64,000 nt of DNA, from NCBI GenBank assembly GCA_008477525.1, contig SPDT01000007.1:6820001-6884000 (forward strand), written 5' to 3'. Positions within the stretch are counted from its first letter, which is position 1, and every line of letters begins with the position of its first letter. The notes under the pieces were generated by a model. That model saw only the letters and a list, made by a program, of their open reading frames with translations. It made no database searches and was not told the origin of the DNA. This document shows positions 1 to 13,463 of this stretch, piece after piece. A program made the position numbers and the translations under genes. This stretch comes from Hypomyces perniciosus (taxonomy: Eukaryota > Ascomycota > Sordariomycetes > Hypocreales > Hypocreaceae).

Positions 1-431
1 AATGATTGATGAAACTAAGCGTACGGCGGTAAATGTCCTCAGACCCGCTGCTGTTGGCAAGGAACTCCAGCACGAGGTAAAGATCTTGGAATGAGTTATC
101 GAGGGGTGCGGAATGTAGCCAAGGGACAAGAGGATCGTCATGCCACTCATCGTAGATGGTGGCTTTGAGTGGCAGGCTAATGGACCGCAGGAAACCACGG
201 AGTCACACGTCGAAGGAGTTGCTGTCGGTGTTAGGAGGAAATATGTCGTGATGCTGCTATTTTGGTTTCGAAGAACTCATTGAGGAGCTCAAACCCCTTG
301 GGCTACCAGTTGCGGATAAATGCCGTGTCAGCAAATGCTCTTACCCTGGTGCCCAGCTGCCTGTCCTTCTTCCGCTGCTGGCGGTCGGTGATTCTCCCCA
401 CCGGAATATAACTCCTTCTGTTCAAGTGCAT
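1..431 (-). pseudogene. Unidentified partial gene remnant running off the left edge
   Basis: On the minus strand an ATG at 431 opens a basic, charged reading stretch (ITDRQQRKKDRQ and onward) that meets an in-frame TAG after about 43 codons. A second stretch with coding-like codon use, including EWHDDPLVPWLHSAPLDN, is read in another frame from about 196 to the window edge. A 42-nt GTAAGA...TAG interval between the first parts could be read as an intron but is shorter than usual for fungi. I cannot name a family. It may be a real gene whose exons I failed to join, or a decayed neighbour of the bZIP gene. Only the coding-like composition is directly seen. Confidence 0.3.
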
Positions 432-468
432 AGCTTCAGTGATAAGGATCTCGTTATCCATGAGGAGC

Positions 469-1929
469 TTAGACTAGTGTATCAAACTCGCCAACTACGG
501 CACCTCTAATGGCCTCATCGATATCGTCCCGCCGAATTCCTGGGCAAGGTCCTAAGCAGACTGCCTTATCTGCTAATCCCTGAATTAATTTACTCAGGTC
601 AATGGTTATTCGAATGCCATGTTGTTCCTGTAGCGTCTGCTCAAACGGCCTTGGGCTATCCTGGTTCAGAAACCATTCGGGGGGTGTGAAATCTGCAAGT
701 CCAGAGGGGACCTGCTGAGCTTCCCCGCGTCGTTGTCCAAATATTGTAAAATCGAGTTTTGATGTTACCCATGATTGGGGTACCTGATTTGCCCACTTGC
801 TATGGCTGTAGCCACTAAGATGGTGCTTTTCCAACGCTGAAAGGGTGTTGAATGATGGCGATCTCTCATCACGGACAGTGATATCCTCCAGCGATTCCAA
901 CGCTGTAAGGCTATCGTGAGTGCCAGGGAGTAGGTCCAGGTCGTTTGCATGGGAAGACAGACCGGTGGCAATTGACGCTGACAGACTCAGCATATGGGTT
1001 GGTGAGTTGCCTCTCACAAAAATCCCTCGCTGTTCAAGGTACTCTTCAACATCAACAGCCTCCAGCCACTCACCCCTGAGATCAGGAATGGCTGTTTCAA
1101 GTGCGGTTCTCGTCATTCCGAATTGAAGACGCTCCAGTTGTGGTGGTGAAGACCGGGGCACTGCACTGCTCGCACGTCCTTCAACCAGACGCACCATCCT
1201 TGGCATCACTTTGGTTGCAATGTCGGTGTATTGGGCATGCGACGATGGACTGTTTGTATTTACAGAGAGAAGGGCTACAGTTCGCGCCAACAGATTACTC
1301 ACTCCATCGAATTGAAGCGGCAATAACATGGCCGGAATCAGACACATGGCTGGCGCCTGTTCAAAGCGTAGCATTGATGCAGCCCGGTTGAGACAGGCAC
1401 GCAGAAACTGCTGGGCAACCGGAATATGTTCCGCGTGTGTGGAAGCTTCTCCATTCTGCCATAGGGGGGTTGAGCCTGTGTGCTCGCCAGGGTGGGAGCT
1501 CAAGTGGTTGCTAGGTTCAAAGAAGGGAGTACTAGGTTCTTCAGCTGCTCTGTCAGACGGCGATTCTATGCGGCTCAGAGATGGGGCCTGCTCCGTCCGA
1601 ACTTTCCTTGAAATAGCCATAATGCTCGTTGCTGTTTTATTTAATTGAAGCTTGATGTCTGCGGGTAGATCCTGGTCCCTGTCCGAGGCTAGCTCGTGAA
1701 ACTTCATGAATTCATCCAGGACGCTCTCTAGCGCTGTCTTGAGTGCTTCAGCCCGAGTCTTTGCGACAACAAGAGCATTCTCCTTCCGACTGCGATATGA
1801 ACGCTGAGCTAGTCGCATTCGTGTCCTTTTCTGCTAGCCTTGAGGTCAGAAGACGGCACCCAGTAGACAGGAAAGCAATTGGGAGCACACCGATTCGCCA
1901 TTCGACCCATGCGACATGTTGTCATTCAT
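469..1929 (-). CDS. bZIP-type transcription factor (two exons)
   Basis: Model: exon 1 is 1891-1929 (13 codons), intron 1834-1890 (57 nt, GTGTGC donor, CTGAC branch, TAG acceptor), exon 2 is 469-1833; 467 residues. The splice joins the N-terminus to KRTRMRLAQRSYRSRKEN, a fungal bZIP basic region at residues about 15-32, followed by a helical stretch with a weak leucine register (AEALKTALESVLDEF). The position normally held by the invariant Asn of the basic region is Met here, as in a recognised class of fungal bZIPs with RLAQRxYR cores. The remaining 400 residues are low in recognised domains, with Ser/Pro-rich parts, as is usual for these regulators. Expected to act in the nucleus; targets unknown. 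It is divergent from the aldo-keto reductase across 539 bp. An ATG at 1917 in the same frame is an alternative start. Confidence 0.8.
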
Positions 1930-2468
1930 GCGTGGACGGCCAGGGCGACGGCGCCCTGACGAGGGCTCGGCACCATGATGCCCGGCCGCTGTGTAATCCC
2001 CCATTTTGTGCTTCAAAACCCTAGAAGGGCGCGCGCATTAGAATTTGTCTTGATTTTGTATGCCAGGCCAGCATGTCAATGAACATGGTCGGGCACTGGC
2101 GATTTCATGATGACAAATAGAACAATTGTCATCTTCAGACAAATTATTAATTAGTGGGAACCTACGATTATGGTGTAGGCCTACGCTTTTGCTATAGCTA
2201 TCATTATAAATTGATCGTTTTGTAAGACTAACCCGATCCACCCAAGCTTGTGTGGTCCTTTGCTGTGGATGATCCCGAGTAGTAATGCGTACGGAGTATG
2301 TTGAGGAATAAAAGTGTATTAAAACATTTAAGAAGCAAAGGTTTCTTGCCACAAGTGAATATCTCTATTGATTCAGCAATCGAACTAACAATTCAACTGC
2401 CCTGAGAAGACCACTACGATTCAACAACCGTTGACTATCCATAGTCAGCATTAGAACCCAGCGCCAAA
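1930..2468. promoter_or_regulatory. Divergent intergenic region between bZIP gene and aldo-keto reductase
   Basis: The 539 bp separate two start codons in head-to-head orientation, so both promoters must lie here. A TACGGAGTA word occurs at 2290-2298. No clear TATA box or palindromic bZIP site was identified by eye. Short open frames here lack coding character and are not annotated. Confidence 0.5.
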
Positions 2469-3561
2469 ATGTCTGAACTTGTCACCCTTGCTGTCGGAAC
2501 CCATACATGGAGACCAGATAACCATGCAGAATTGGGAAAGATCCTGGACGTCATGCGCAAGCATAAAATCGAGATCATTGATACAGCCAGAAGCTATGTA
2601 CGTACTGGGCGTCTCACACGATTTGCCAAACTACTAAGTGAACGCTTATAGGGTCTTGGTGCATCGGAAACGACTTTGGGTCGGATGAAATTGCATTCAG
2701 AATTTAAAATCGACACCAAAGCAGCTGGTGGAGTGGTTCCTGGCTCGGGGGGATACATTCTGCAGTTTGCCAAAGAGAGCCAAGAAGCACTAGGTCCTAC
2801 CAAGGTGCCTGCGTCTCCAATTTATAAGCCATAAAGCTGCGAAATTCGACTGCTAACCGACATGAAATTAGATACGAACCTATTTCCTTCATGCGCCTGA
2901 TGAGACCACACCTGTCAATGTACAGATGGAGGCAATTCAGACATTGTATAAGCAGGGCATGTTCGAGAGATTTGGTATATCAAACTTTACCAAGGAGCAA
3001 GTACTCGAATATTACAATTACGCCAAGTCCAAGGGTTACGTGCTACCCACGGTCTATCAGTCCAGCTACTCAATTGCTGTACGGCTTAATGAGACTCGAT
3101 TATTTCCGACTCTTCGCGAGTTGGGACTCTCGATTCAAGCCTATTCGCCAATGGCTGGGGGGCTCCTTACGAAAACGCCCGAGTATATTGAGCAAGGCAA
3201 AGACAACTGGGATCCAAACGCACCAACTGGCAAGGTCTTTCGCGATCTTTACTACAAGCCTTCATATTTGAGAATGTTGGAGGAGTTTGGGAGACTATCT
3301 GAGAAGTCGGGCGTCAGTCGATGGGCCTTAGCCTACAGGTGGGTGAGGTATCACTCCGCTCTTAAGGCAGAACTTGGCGATGAGATGATTCTGGGCTCTA
3401 TTACTGCTGAGCAGTTGGACGAAGCGGTGTTGGAACTCAAGAAGGGCCCTCTCGATACATGGGTTGCACAGCGGATTGATGAACTCTGGCAACTTATTAA
3501 GGATGATGCTCCGGTTGACAACCTCGAAGCTGTCCGCAAAGTCTTTGGGGGGGTAGTGTAA
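2469..3561 (+). CDS. Aldo-keto reductase, AKR7 (aflatoxin-aldehyde-reductase)-like
   Basis: Three exons: 2469-2597, 2652-2804 and 2872-3561, giving 323 residues. Introns are 54 nt (GTACGT...TATAG) and 67 nt (GTGCCT...GCTAACC...TTAG); both keep frame. The AKR catalytic tetrad is visible: Asp38 and Tyr43 in IIDTARSY, Lys66 in KIDTK and His101 in YFLHAPDETT. Family landmarks follow: GMFERFGISNFTKEQV, YQSSYSIAVR, and SIQAYSPMAGGLLT, then the C-terminal NADPH-binding part with ILGSITAEQLDEA. Length fits the family (about 320-340). It should reduce aldehydes or ketones with NADPH in the cytosol; the substrate cannot be read from sequence. Reading the genomic DNA without removing introns would truncate it at residue 60, so it can look broken when it is not. 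The second donor (GTGCCT) is weak. Confidence 0.88.
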
Positions 3562-4795
3562 GGTTGGGCATACTTTGTGAATCCCGTGGATATCTATAGC
3601 CACGTTCGTAGAATGGTTGATGAGATGTCTTAGAATTGAGATCCTCTCAAATTATAAGGCCTATATGGTGGTCATCCTCATCTTCGCTCTCCATGGAAAG
3701 GCAGTGACAAAGATCATCCCCCTGATACTCAGTCTTCCTCTGCCAAAACACGAACTTTGAACAAACAACGCCTACCCTTCTCCCATGGCCCTCAAGACTT
3801 TCATTGGCGTCGTATCCAGCCCATTGCTCCCGCATTTCTTAACAAGAATCAACCTCTCCTGTGTAGGCATCTCCTACTGGCTGGTACAGACGCTTTCTGT
3901 CTGGTCCATGTGCTCCTTTATTATATTTGTGTTCACGATCCAGTCCTGACTTTGCTCTAGATTACTATTAACTCGTGTTTTTGTACAAAGGACCCCTAGG
4001 AGGACTGTATGTGAGGTCTGCATTCATGCACTCAGTCCTCACATTGAAGTGCTCTAAGCCATCGTGATTATGTTTAATATGGCTATATCCATAATTCCCG
4101 GCGCCGTATTCTTTCATGCAGCCCTTGGCGAGACAAGGCCAGCACTCTCTTATCTCAGGTGTAGAGACGAAGTAGTTATTCTAGAAATCCTTCTGCGAGC
4201 CCTTGACCGGACAGGAAAGCTTCGGCTTCTTCTTGGTTTGTTGCCTGTTGGGCCACTCCTCGCTTCCATCTTGGAGAATTTACAACGTGGCGGTGTAGTG
4301 ATGATCTTAGGTTGATCTCGGAAGCTGTATGCAACAAATGAATGGTATTGGGATACTAACCGTTATTGGTATGTCATAACGTTTTAGTGTTGAGTATGAC
4401 CCTTTGTTGGGCATTCTCGGTGTCGCCCGTGTTCCGTTGCCTTGATCTTCCTGGCACACGGTAAAATGCAGCTATATACGGCCTTGTAATGCTTTACCAT
4501 GTACCTTTCTATCTTGCTTTAGGTAGAAGGCTATAGAGGGCGCAGATGCTTGCGCGCATGTCTATACTTGACGAAGATAACTCGTTTATTTGCCTGTTGA
4601 GAGCTCCTTTCCGTCGTTCTAGTCCCAGAAATCATTCATTCTAAACAGCAAACGCCAACCATGTAGTACAGAACATCCCGTCTCAAACTCCTACATACAA
4701 AACAGATCAATCATAGATCTTGCGTGCCCCTGTGGCCACAAATCAATGCAGTGAGGCCTGTCTAACATTCTACAATCCATGGGCAATCTGTCGCC
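3562..4795. other. Convergent intergenic region, no gene supported
   Basis: Lies between the stop codons of the plus-strand reductase and the minus-strand CTP synthase gene. Several short open frames exist (for example a hydrophobic 54-codon frame at 3785-3949), but none has introns, motifs or a credible context. Both 3' UTRs should be here. Confidence 0.5.
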
Positions 4796-7755
<2,960 letters not shown>

Positions 7756-8651
7756 TTTGACGGTCGATGACTGGGAATTGAGGAAACGTGGGAAGCTGCC
7801 GGGGAAAATTGTTGGTGTTCAACGACGCGATAGCATATGCATCTTGGAGAGAAGAAAATTTTGACGCGCGCATGCACGCGATTTAAAGTGGAGATAGCAG
7901 TGCCTACCGATTGGCCAGGTTCACTCAGCATGGTCTCCACCTTTAGTTCTCGCTACGAGCCGTATCAAGCTGAGCCACAAACAGGCAGTTTGGCAGTTAG
8001 GTAACTAAAAAAAAAAAAAAAAAGTAATATATACGGAGTACCATGTGCTACTACTATTTAGGTCTGGTGCTACTAGTACTCCGTACTGTAAAAAGTGTCT
8101 CAGAATAGTTATACTGTATTAAAATATCCCACTTCAATAGTAGTACCTGATTCTTGTGACATAGGTACGAAGTACTCCATACAACATTGCGGTAATACTT
8201 CGTACAAAGTACACTCATTTTTATGGAAATCTCCGTGGGAAAACATGTATTACCCGATTCTTGCTTCAGGCTAGTGCATAGCAATAACGTTGATAACCAA
8301 ACATGCTTATCCTGCACCCAAGTTACCTATGCAAACAACAACTATGACATCAAGAGCTCTGTAAAGACATTACGGGACCCATGCCCTATATAAACTCACT
8401 GGCAAATGCTGAGCATAGATATCCCACGCGATGCGATTTTCTTTCCTGCCGTGATCGGTTTCACTTGACACGAACATATATACATCGGTCGTTTAGGGCC
8501 CCCCGTCCCCCGGACAGCTCCTCCATCCATCCATCCATCCAAAATCCAGACCTTCATCCGTATGTGATGTGTTGCAAGTTGTCTTGGGTCCCAAATTGAC
8601 CTGGGTCCGTAGTGTGGGCAGCCTGCCATTGGCGGTACCCAAGTAGCAAGT
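7756..8651. other. Intergenic region upstream of CTP synthase and downstream of small secreted protein A
   Basis: Contains a 17-nt A tract (8007-8023), a short (CCAT)n array (8523-8540) and four copies of the TACKYCGTA word family (8032, 8077, 8166, 8196). No coding exon was found. The CTP synthase promoter should lie in the left part. Confidence 0.5.
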
Positions 8652-8945
8652 TTATGGACACGAGTATAGTGATCCATCCCATCTGAAGTAGGCCGTCCGG
8701 GGGCATGACCGAAGGTCGTTCTCTCGCCTCTCGTACGCTGGGTTTTTGGGACAGCCCGGCGCTTGGCTCGTCGGTGCAGGGCAGACAGGATTTGCACAAT
8801 TGCATCCTCCGCCGACGGGGATGGAGGGCCTGACGGGAATGTATGGCCTGATAGGAATGAATAGAGGTCTTCTACAAAAGAAGAATGAGGCGGACGGGCC
8901 AGCAAGCATAGCTACTGCCGCCAGGTACACAAGGAGTAACTTCAT
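8652..8945 (-). CDS. Small secreted cysteine-containing protein A
   Basis: A 97-residue single-exon frame. The start at 8945 is chosen because it begins a classical signal peptide (MKLLLVYLAAVAMLAGPSAS, residues 1-20); an upstream in-frame ATG at 9047 would put 34 residues of non-signal sequence in front. Then come SFFFCRR, a Pro/Ile-rich stretch with repeated (I)P(I/V)RP units, a Gly patch, and clustered cysteines (GGCNCANPVCPAP, GCPK), with two further cysteines near the C-terminus, which ends SLYSCP. Secreted and probably disulphide-bonded. It is related to protein B at 10217-10525 by the shared signal-peptide end SASFFF, the central Cys-Pro cluster and the (S)LxxC C-terminus. No known domain; effector or antimicrobial roles would be speculation. 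TATA-like CTATATAAATAG lies about 100 bp upstream. Confidence 0.7.
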   Translation of the reverse strand: MKLLLVYLAAVAMLAGPSASFFFCRRPLFIPIRPYIPVRPSIPVGGGCNCANPVCPAPTSQAPGCPKNPAYERRENDLRSCPRTAYFRWDGSLYSCP

Positions 8946-9046
8946 GGCTATTTGATCTGAAAGCCTGAATATGCTGTTTGGGTTCAAGCAAATATGTAAA
9001 ATTCGCAAGTCCATAGCCAGATTCGGAGAGCTGAAGCAGCCCTCCA

Positions 9047-9058
9047 CTATTTATATAG
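9047..9058 (-). promoter_or_regulatory. TATA box of small secreted protein A
   Basis: CTATATAAATAG on the minus strand, 102-113 bp before the chosen ATG at 8945. This spacing supports the 8945 start and places the upstream ATG at 9047 at or before the TATA element. Confidence 0.55.
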
Positions 9059-10040
9059 AATGTGCGGTTAGATGTGGTGTTTATGGGCCGTTTCTTTGGG
9101 AATTGGGCTTCTAGAACCGACGTTGCTTTGGGCATTTGGTACGTACCTCATTCGAGAGGAATGTTAGATGCTACCGTAACCGAGCTGAGATATCAATGTG
9201 TCTCATGCACTCTGTCGTCTGACTCATAGTAATCTGTGCCGAGACATAAGTCAAGGTGTATTACTCCGTAGGCATAATCTAGATCAGTCTTGACAACTTT
9301 ATATCATGTCCTATCATATATCACATGCAGAAATACTGACAACACACCGTTAGTGGCTAGCTGAAGTTGACCCCACTCTTAATGGAAATCCTAGCACCCT
9401 ACTCCGTACTTCGTATACTACCCACAAAAGTTAAAAAGAGCTAGACGCAATCATCACATAGTCAACATGTATATCACAATAAAGGCTGGAAAACGATACA
9501 TTAAACTTTCCTCTCTGTTGACTTTCATCACCAAGTCTCCGTATTAAGCTTGGCATTATGACTACTTTCCCTGCCAGCCAATTCATGATGCATGAGAAAC
9601 AGAGCACTGTCGGAAGATGTCTGACCTAATACCACGTCAGACCAAAGCCTTCTCCTCCTATGTCTCGGCCAACCTTCAGCTGTCTTACGCAAAGCCAATG
9701 CAAAGTACAAGAGCTGTATTATCCGACAAGGTACTTCGTACGGCAGGTCCATGTTTATAGATCCGTAGAGATGCGGCTATGCTTTGAGATACAGGCCGTA
9801 CTTCGTACAGAGAGTTATGCCAATCTGGTGGTGATGAAGTTACTCGATTATTTAATGTCAAGATTGGTGTTCAACTACGTACTGACTGAGAGTCTGAGAC
9901 TGGGGAATAGCAGAACAAGTGTTTCGTGGCTCACTTTACTCCTTCACCGTATTCATTGCAATTCATCAACATCCAGGGAAGCCGAGGGAGAATCGAACAA
10001 GTCCATTGAAAAATACAGTTGCGTCCACATTCCCACTGTG

Positions 10041-10080
10041 CCCCCTTTCCCCCTCCCTCTCCCCCACCCCCGCCCCCGCC
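10041..10080 (-). repeat. G-quadruplex-type tract (G runs on minus strand)
   Basis: On the minus strand, runs of 3-5 G (GGGGGCGGGGGTGGGGG and then two further runs) are separated by 1-3 nt, fitting G3+N1-7 four times over. It lies downstream of protein B's stop codon, so it would be present in the non-template strand of that gene's 3' flank or 3' UTR. Confidence 0.6.
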
Positions 10081-10216
10081 AATATCTCCCACCTCCACTA
10101 CTATGAGCCGATGCCTGTAGTATTTCCGTTTGCCCATGCATTCTCGACTCTTAAAAACCAGGCCCAGATGATTTCCGAGTCTATGTTGTCGTGTGCTTTC
10201 CCGTGTCGGCCGGTTC

Positions 10217-10525
10217 CTAAACACAAACACTTAAGGTCCCGGCATTGTTGAATGCTACATCTGGGCGGCCGAAGTTGTTTAGGCAAAATTCAATGGCGTT
10301 GTGTATCTTGGTGTATTCGATAGGAGCAATGCAGTCTGGCGTGGGACAGTTTTGCTTCGGACAGACAGGCACAGGACAGGCTGGAGTGGGTGATGTGCCT
10401 CCACCACCACCACCTCCTCCTCCGCCGATAGCAATAGGGATGAAAATGCGATGCCTGAAAAAAAAGGATGCGGAATGGCCAGAAAAGGCGACGATAGCCA
10501 CGAGACAGGGTAACAAAGATCTCAT
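10217..10525 (-). CDS. Small secreted cysteine-containing protein B (poly-Gly)
   Basis: A 102-residue single-exon frame beginning with a signal peptide (MRSLLPCLVAIVAFSGHSAS). The mature part starts FFFRHRIFIPI, then ten consecutive Gly codons (10397-10426), then a Cys-Pro cluster (ACPVPVCPKQNCPTPDC), and ends with EFCLNNFG and GTLSVCV. The architecture parallels protein A: signal peptide ending SAS-FFF, short basic/Ile-Pro segment, Gly patch, Cys-Pro cluster and two C-terminal cysteines. The two genes are 1.27 kb apart in the same orientation, so a diverged tandem duplication is likely. The Gly run is encoded by mixed GGA/GGT/GGC codons, so it is not a fresh slippage product. No known family; secreted, function unknown. 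It is divergent from the Apple-module gene at 11398. Confidence 0.68.
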   Translation of the reverse strand: MRSLLPCLVAIVAFSGHSASFFFRHRIFIPIAIGGGGGGGGGGTSPTPACPVPVCPKQNCPTPDCIAPIEYTKIHNAIEFCLNNFGRPDVAFNNAGTLSVCV

Positions 10526-11397
10526 TGTAGAGGATTATTTGGGATGGAATTGTAAAGATAAGTGTGGTCACGTCGACGTAGCCTCACAAGAGGTGACTAG
10601 GAACTTTGAAATGCGTGGTGGACTACAATCATATATTAAGGTCGGATAGAGAGAACAGCCAGCTGCATGACCAGATTAGCTCAACATGCTCCACCCACCT
10701 CGAAGTATACGCGTAGTAGAAAAAAGAACAAGACTCGTACGAAGTACCTAAACAAGCTTCGGAACACGTCGCGGCTCAAGTCACTTGGGCTATATTAATA
10801 GGCACTGGCTGCATAACAGCACATATTACTATACTTATTACTCAGTGGAAATCAAAAGTAGTAAATCCTGCATATGTTGAGAAGCATACGACGCCACTGT
10901 GGATGCTGTCTAACACCTTGATAGGTCATTGCAGAGCCCCCATCTGACTCAGTTCGAAAATGATTTCTCTCCACCACCACCAAGGTAACACTGCAGCAGA
11001 GACGGGATAAAAGAAAAAAAACGTACGATGTCGTAGCGAAGCTGAGAAGACAGCCAAGAAAGGGTATTGCGAGACAGTCAGCCATGCAGTCATGCGTCTG
11101 AAATGGCAAGCTGAACTGATCTTGGCAATGTGATGTGTCAAAGACATTTGCCTCCGCAAATGCAGATGCCGCGCGGCCAACGAATCGTTCTGTTTGAAGC
11201 GACCACGTAGCTCTTCGTCTTTCTGATGAATGGGCTGAATAGGCGGCCAGATGCCCACTGGATTATGGAAAGCCGAGGTCACCATTATCCAAGTCTTTTG
11301 CTTTAAAATCCAGTGATCCTCCTTCACTTCCAAGATTCATATTCCATCGTGCAACAGATTCTTCCCACAAGCCCAAGTCTTCTTGCAACCTATCAAG
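10526..11397. promoter_or_regulatory. Divergent intergenic region between secreted protein B and the Apple-module gene
   Basis: Two genes for secreted cysteine-rich proteins read outward from these 872 bp. An AT-rich TATA-like stretch lies near 10628-10640 on the minus side. A TACGAAGTA word occurs at 10738-10746. No gene was seen inside. Confidence 0.45.
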
Positions 11398-13463
11398 ATG
11401 AAAGTTGCACTTCCTTCAATTTTATCCGTGCTGTTTGTGACTCAATTGACTGGCTATGTTGTCGCTCAACGCAAATACACATGCCCGGAAGATAATGGAC
11501 AGACGATCATTACGTATGTATACGCCCGTGTGATGACGCAGTTTTTTGCCGAACGTCTAGCTTACACTGATGACCTTAGGGGCAAAAAGAAATATGAGTT
11601 GAAGTGCGGCAAAGGCATCATAGGACCGCCAATTGGTGGAGAGGAGAAATCATGCGGCACTTTGGCGGAATGCGCAGAGATGTGCGCAGCGAGCGCGCAG
11701 TGTTTGCACAGCACGTTCGTGGAAAAAACCAAAAAATGTGCTTTGAAAGATCAGAATCCTGGCACTCTTTTCGATCGTGCCGAAGTATCAGCCTGGTTCT
11801 TTCTCGAGAATGTGTCTAATCCTCCTCCGCAACCTGAACCAACTCAACCTCCGCCGACTAAACCAACTCAACCAACACCAGGCGACAACTCTCAGAAGCC
11901 CATTGGTGGCGGCCACAATAACCAGGGCTCATATAATTGTCCAGTGGACGATAAGAAAAAATACACGACGTAAGGCTACTTGGATGGAGAAAGCTGCTGA
12001 TTGCTAACAGATAACTAGAAATGGCATCACCTATCAGTTACTGTGTAACACGGGGCATGCGAAAACACACTGGAGGTCTGAGCCCTGTCCAACATTAGAG
12101 GAATGCGCAGATCGTTGCTCTAAGGATAAAGAGGCGTTCAGTTGTGACTACAGGGTACAAGACAAGGTGTGCTACTTTAAGAAACGGCCTGCCGAGACGG
12201 TGCCCTGGGGGGATGGACATACCTGGTTTCCCAGCCCATGTCCCAGTGTGCGTGAGATGCATGCCAAGAAGGATCCTGAAATCGCTACGATTAAAGATCT
12301 TAGCTGTCCAAAGGGTACGTCTTAACAACAGTAACACCTTTTCCTCCTACTTTGCTAATAACTCCGCTAGATGATGGAAAAATCTTTGAGGGTTCCGATG
12401 GCACCTGGTTTTATTTCCAATGCTGCACTGATACTAACGCAGCAAGTGTCGTCGATCAGGGGACGGCATCGAGTCACGAAGACTGCGTTAACAAGTGTGT
12501 CGCGGATAAAAAGTGTAAAAGGTTAGGTGAAGTCCCTCTGTTGGGTTTATCGCTTGCTTACAAGTAGCTACAGTGTCGCTTATGACAGCACTGCCCTAGT
12601 GGATAACTGCAGAATGTATGGGAATGGCATGTTTTCTACCACCAAGGCCGAGGGAATACACCACGCTTTCGTCACCTACCCTCCCGCGAAGGAGCCGGAG
12701 TTGACAAAGTCGAAGCTATGTTCGACTGAGTGCCCTCATGCAGACGGCCAACTCTTCGTCAGCGCCTCTGGAGAGGTTAGTCATATCGCTAGTTCTAGAT
12801 ACTGTGGGCGGTTGCGAGAATGTTACTAACTCTAGATGTTTGCGCATTATTCAGAACTACTTGATGTCCTGCAACAAACGCCACGGCACAAAATACCTCA
12901 AGGTCGATCGTCGCGATTCCTTTGAGGCATGCATGACTGCTTGCGCGATCATGCCCGAGTGTCGTAGCATGGACTACGAACCTCGCACCCAACGTTGTTT
13001 CTACAGTAATAATGCCAACCAACCGTCCATCTCTGCCAATGCATTCCTCAGCGCGCATTCTCTCGGCTGTGCTGGTGCTTGCTCTTCTTGCAAGAAGGGT
13101 TGTGATCAGACCAGCAAAGAGGCGCTGCCAGCTGATGCGGTGAGTTGTCCCGATGACACTGGCCGCCTACTGGTAGCAGGCGGGGAAGAAATGCGTCTGC
13201 GTTGCAGCCACTGCTGGATTAGTTCGGCTGCCTCAATCAAGCTGAATTCCGCAGTCAAGAGCTTGGCTGAGTGCGCCAAGGTTTGTGGCGAAGATGAATC
13301 TTGCCATGGAGCAAATTGGATAGCATCCAAGGGGTGCAGCATGCATCCAAAGATAGACAGTAATGGGGCTGCACCGACTATGAAGCGAAGTGCAGAATGT
13401 GATTCGATCACTCCATTGACGAGAAGCCTGGCGGATTACAAGGAGGAAGACATTAAGGACTGA
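11398..13463 (+). CDS. Secreted protein with five PAN/Apple-like cysteine modules
   Basis: Six exons: 11398-11513, 11580-11969, 12019-12314, 12371-12521, 12574-12775 and 12855-13463; 587 residues. Signal peptide: residues 1-24 (cleavage near VVAQ). Five modules each open with a CPxDxG-like motif: Cys29 CPEDNG, Cys159 CPVDDK, Cys265 CPKDDG, Cys371 CPHADG and Cys483 CPDDTG. Each continues with G..Y.L.C, an xxxECaxxCaxxxxC block and usually a later Cys near an aromatic or Lys, as in fungal PAN_4/Apple-type domains that bind proteins or carbohydrates. A Pro/Thr-rich linker separates modules 1 and 2. The first two introns fall at the same place within modules 1 and 2 (phase 2, after CPxD...T), pointing to module duplication. 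There is no GPI or membrane segment, so extracellular or wall-associated. The exon-5 acceptor may instead be 6 nt earlier (TAG at 12567). Confidence 0.8.

Larger units (their letters stand above)
8946..10216. other. Intergenic region between the two small secreted protein genes
   Basis: About 1.3 kb without a supported gene. It holds several TACTTCGTA/TACTCCGTA words (9262, 9400, 9407, 9732, 9799) and a strongly C-rich tract at 10041-10080. Open frames on either strand around 9.7-10.1 kb are compositional. A minus-strand frame there has a Gly run like that of protein B and could be a decayed third copy, but I see no signal peptide or cysteine pattern. Confidence 0.4.

Noticed and set aside
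3785..3949. 54-codon hydrophobic plus-strand frame (MALKTFIGVV...) resembling a small membrane protein
   Set aside because: No homology motif, no Kozak or intron context, and it lies in a convergent 3' intergenic region; chance frames of this size are common.
4064..4315. 83-codon plus-strand frame with Leu-rich C-terminus
   Set aside because: Its codon use and position suggest chance; no domain or signal recognised.
8746..8955. Plus-strand frames opposite small secreted protein A
   Set aside because: Antisense shadows of the signal-peptide gene, which has the better protein features.
9660..10251. Overlapping plus- and minus-strand frames around the C-rich tract, including a Gly-rich one
   Set aside because: Frames are kept open by low-complexity C/G runs; no signal peptide or cysteine pattern, though a decayed third paralogue is not excluded.
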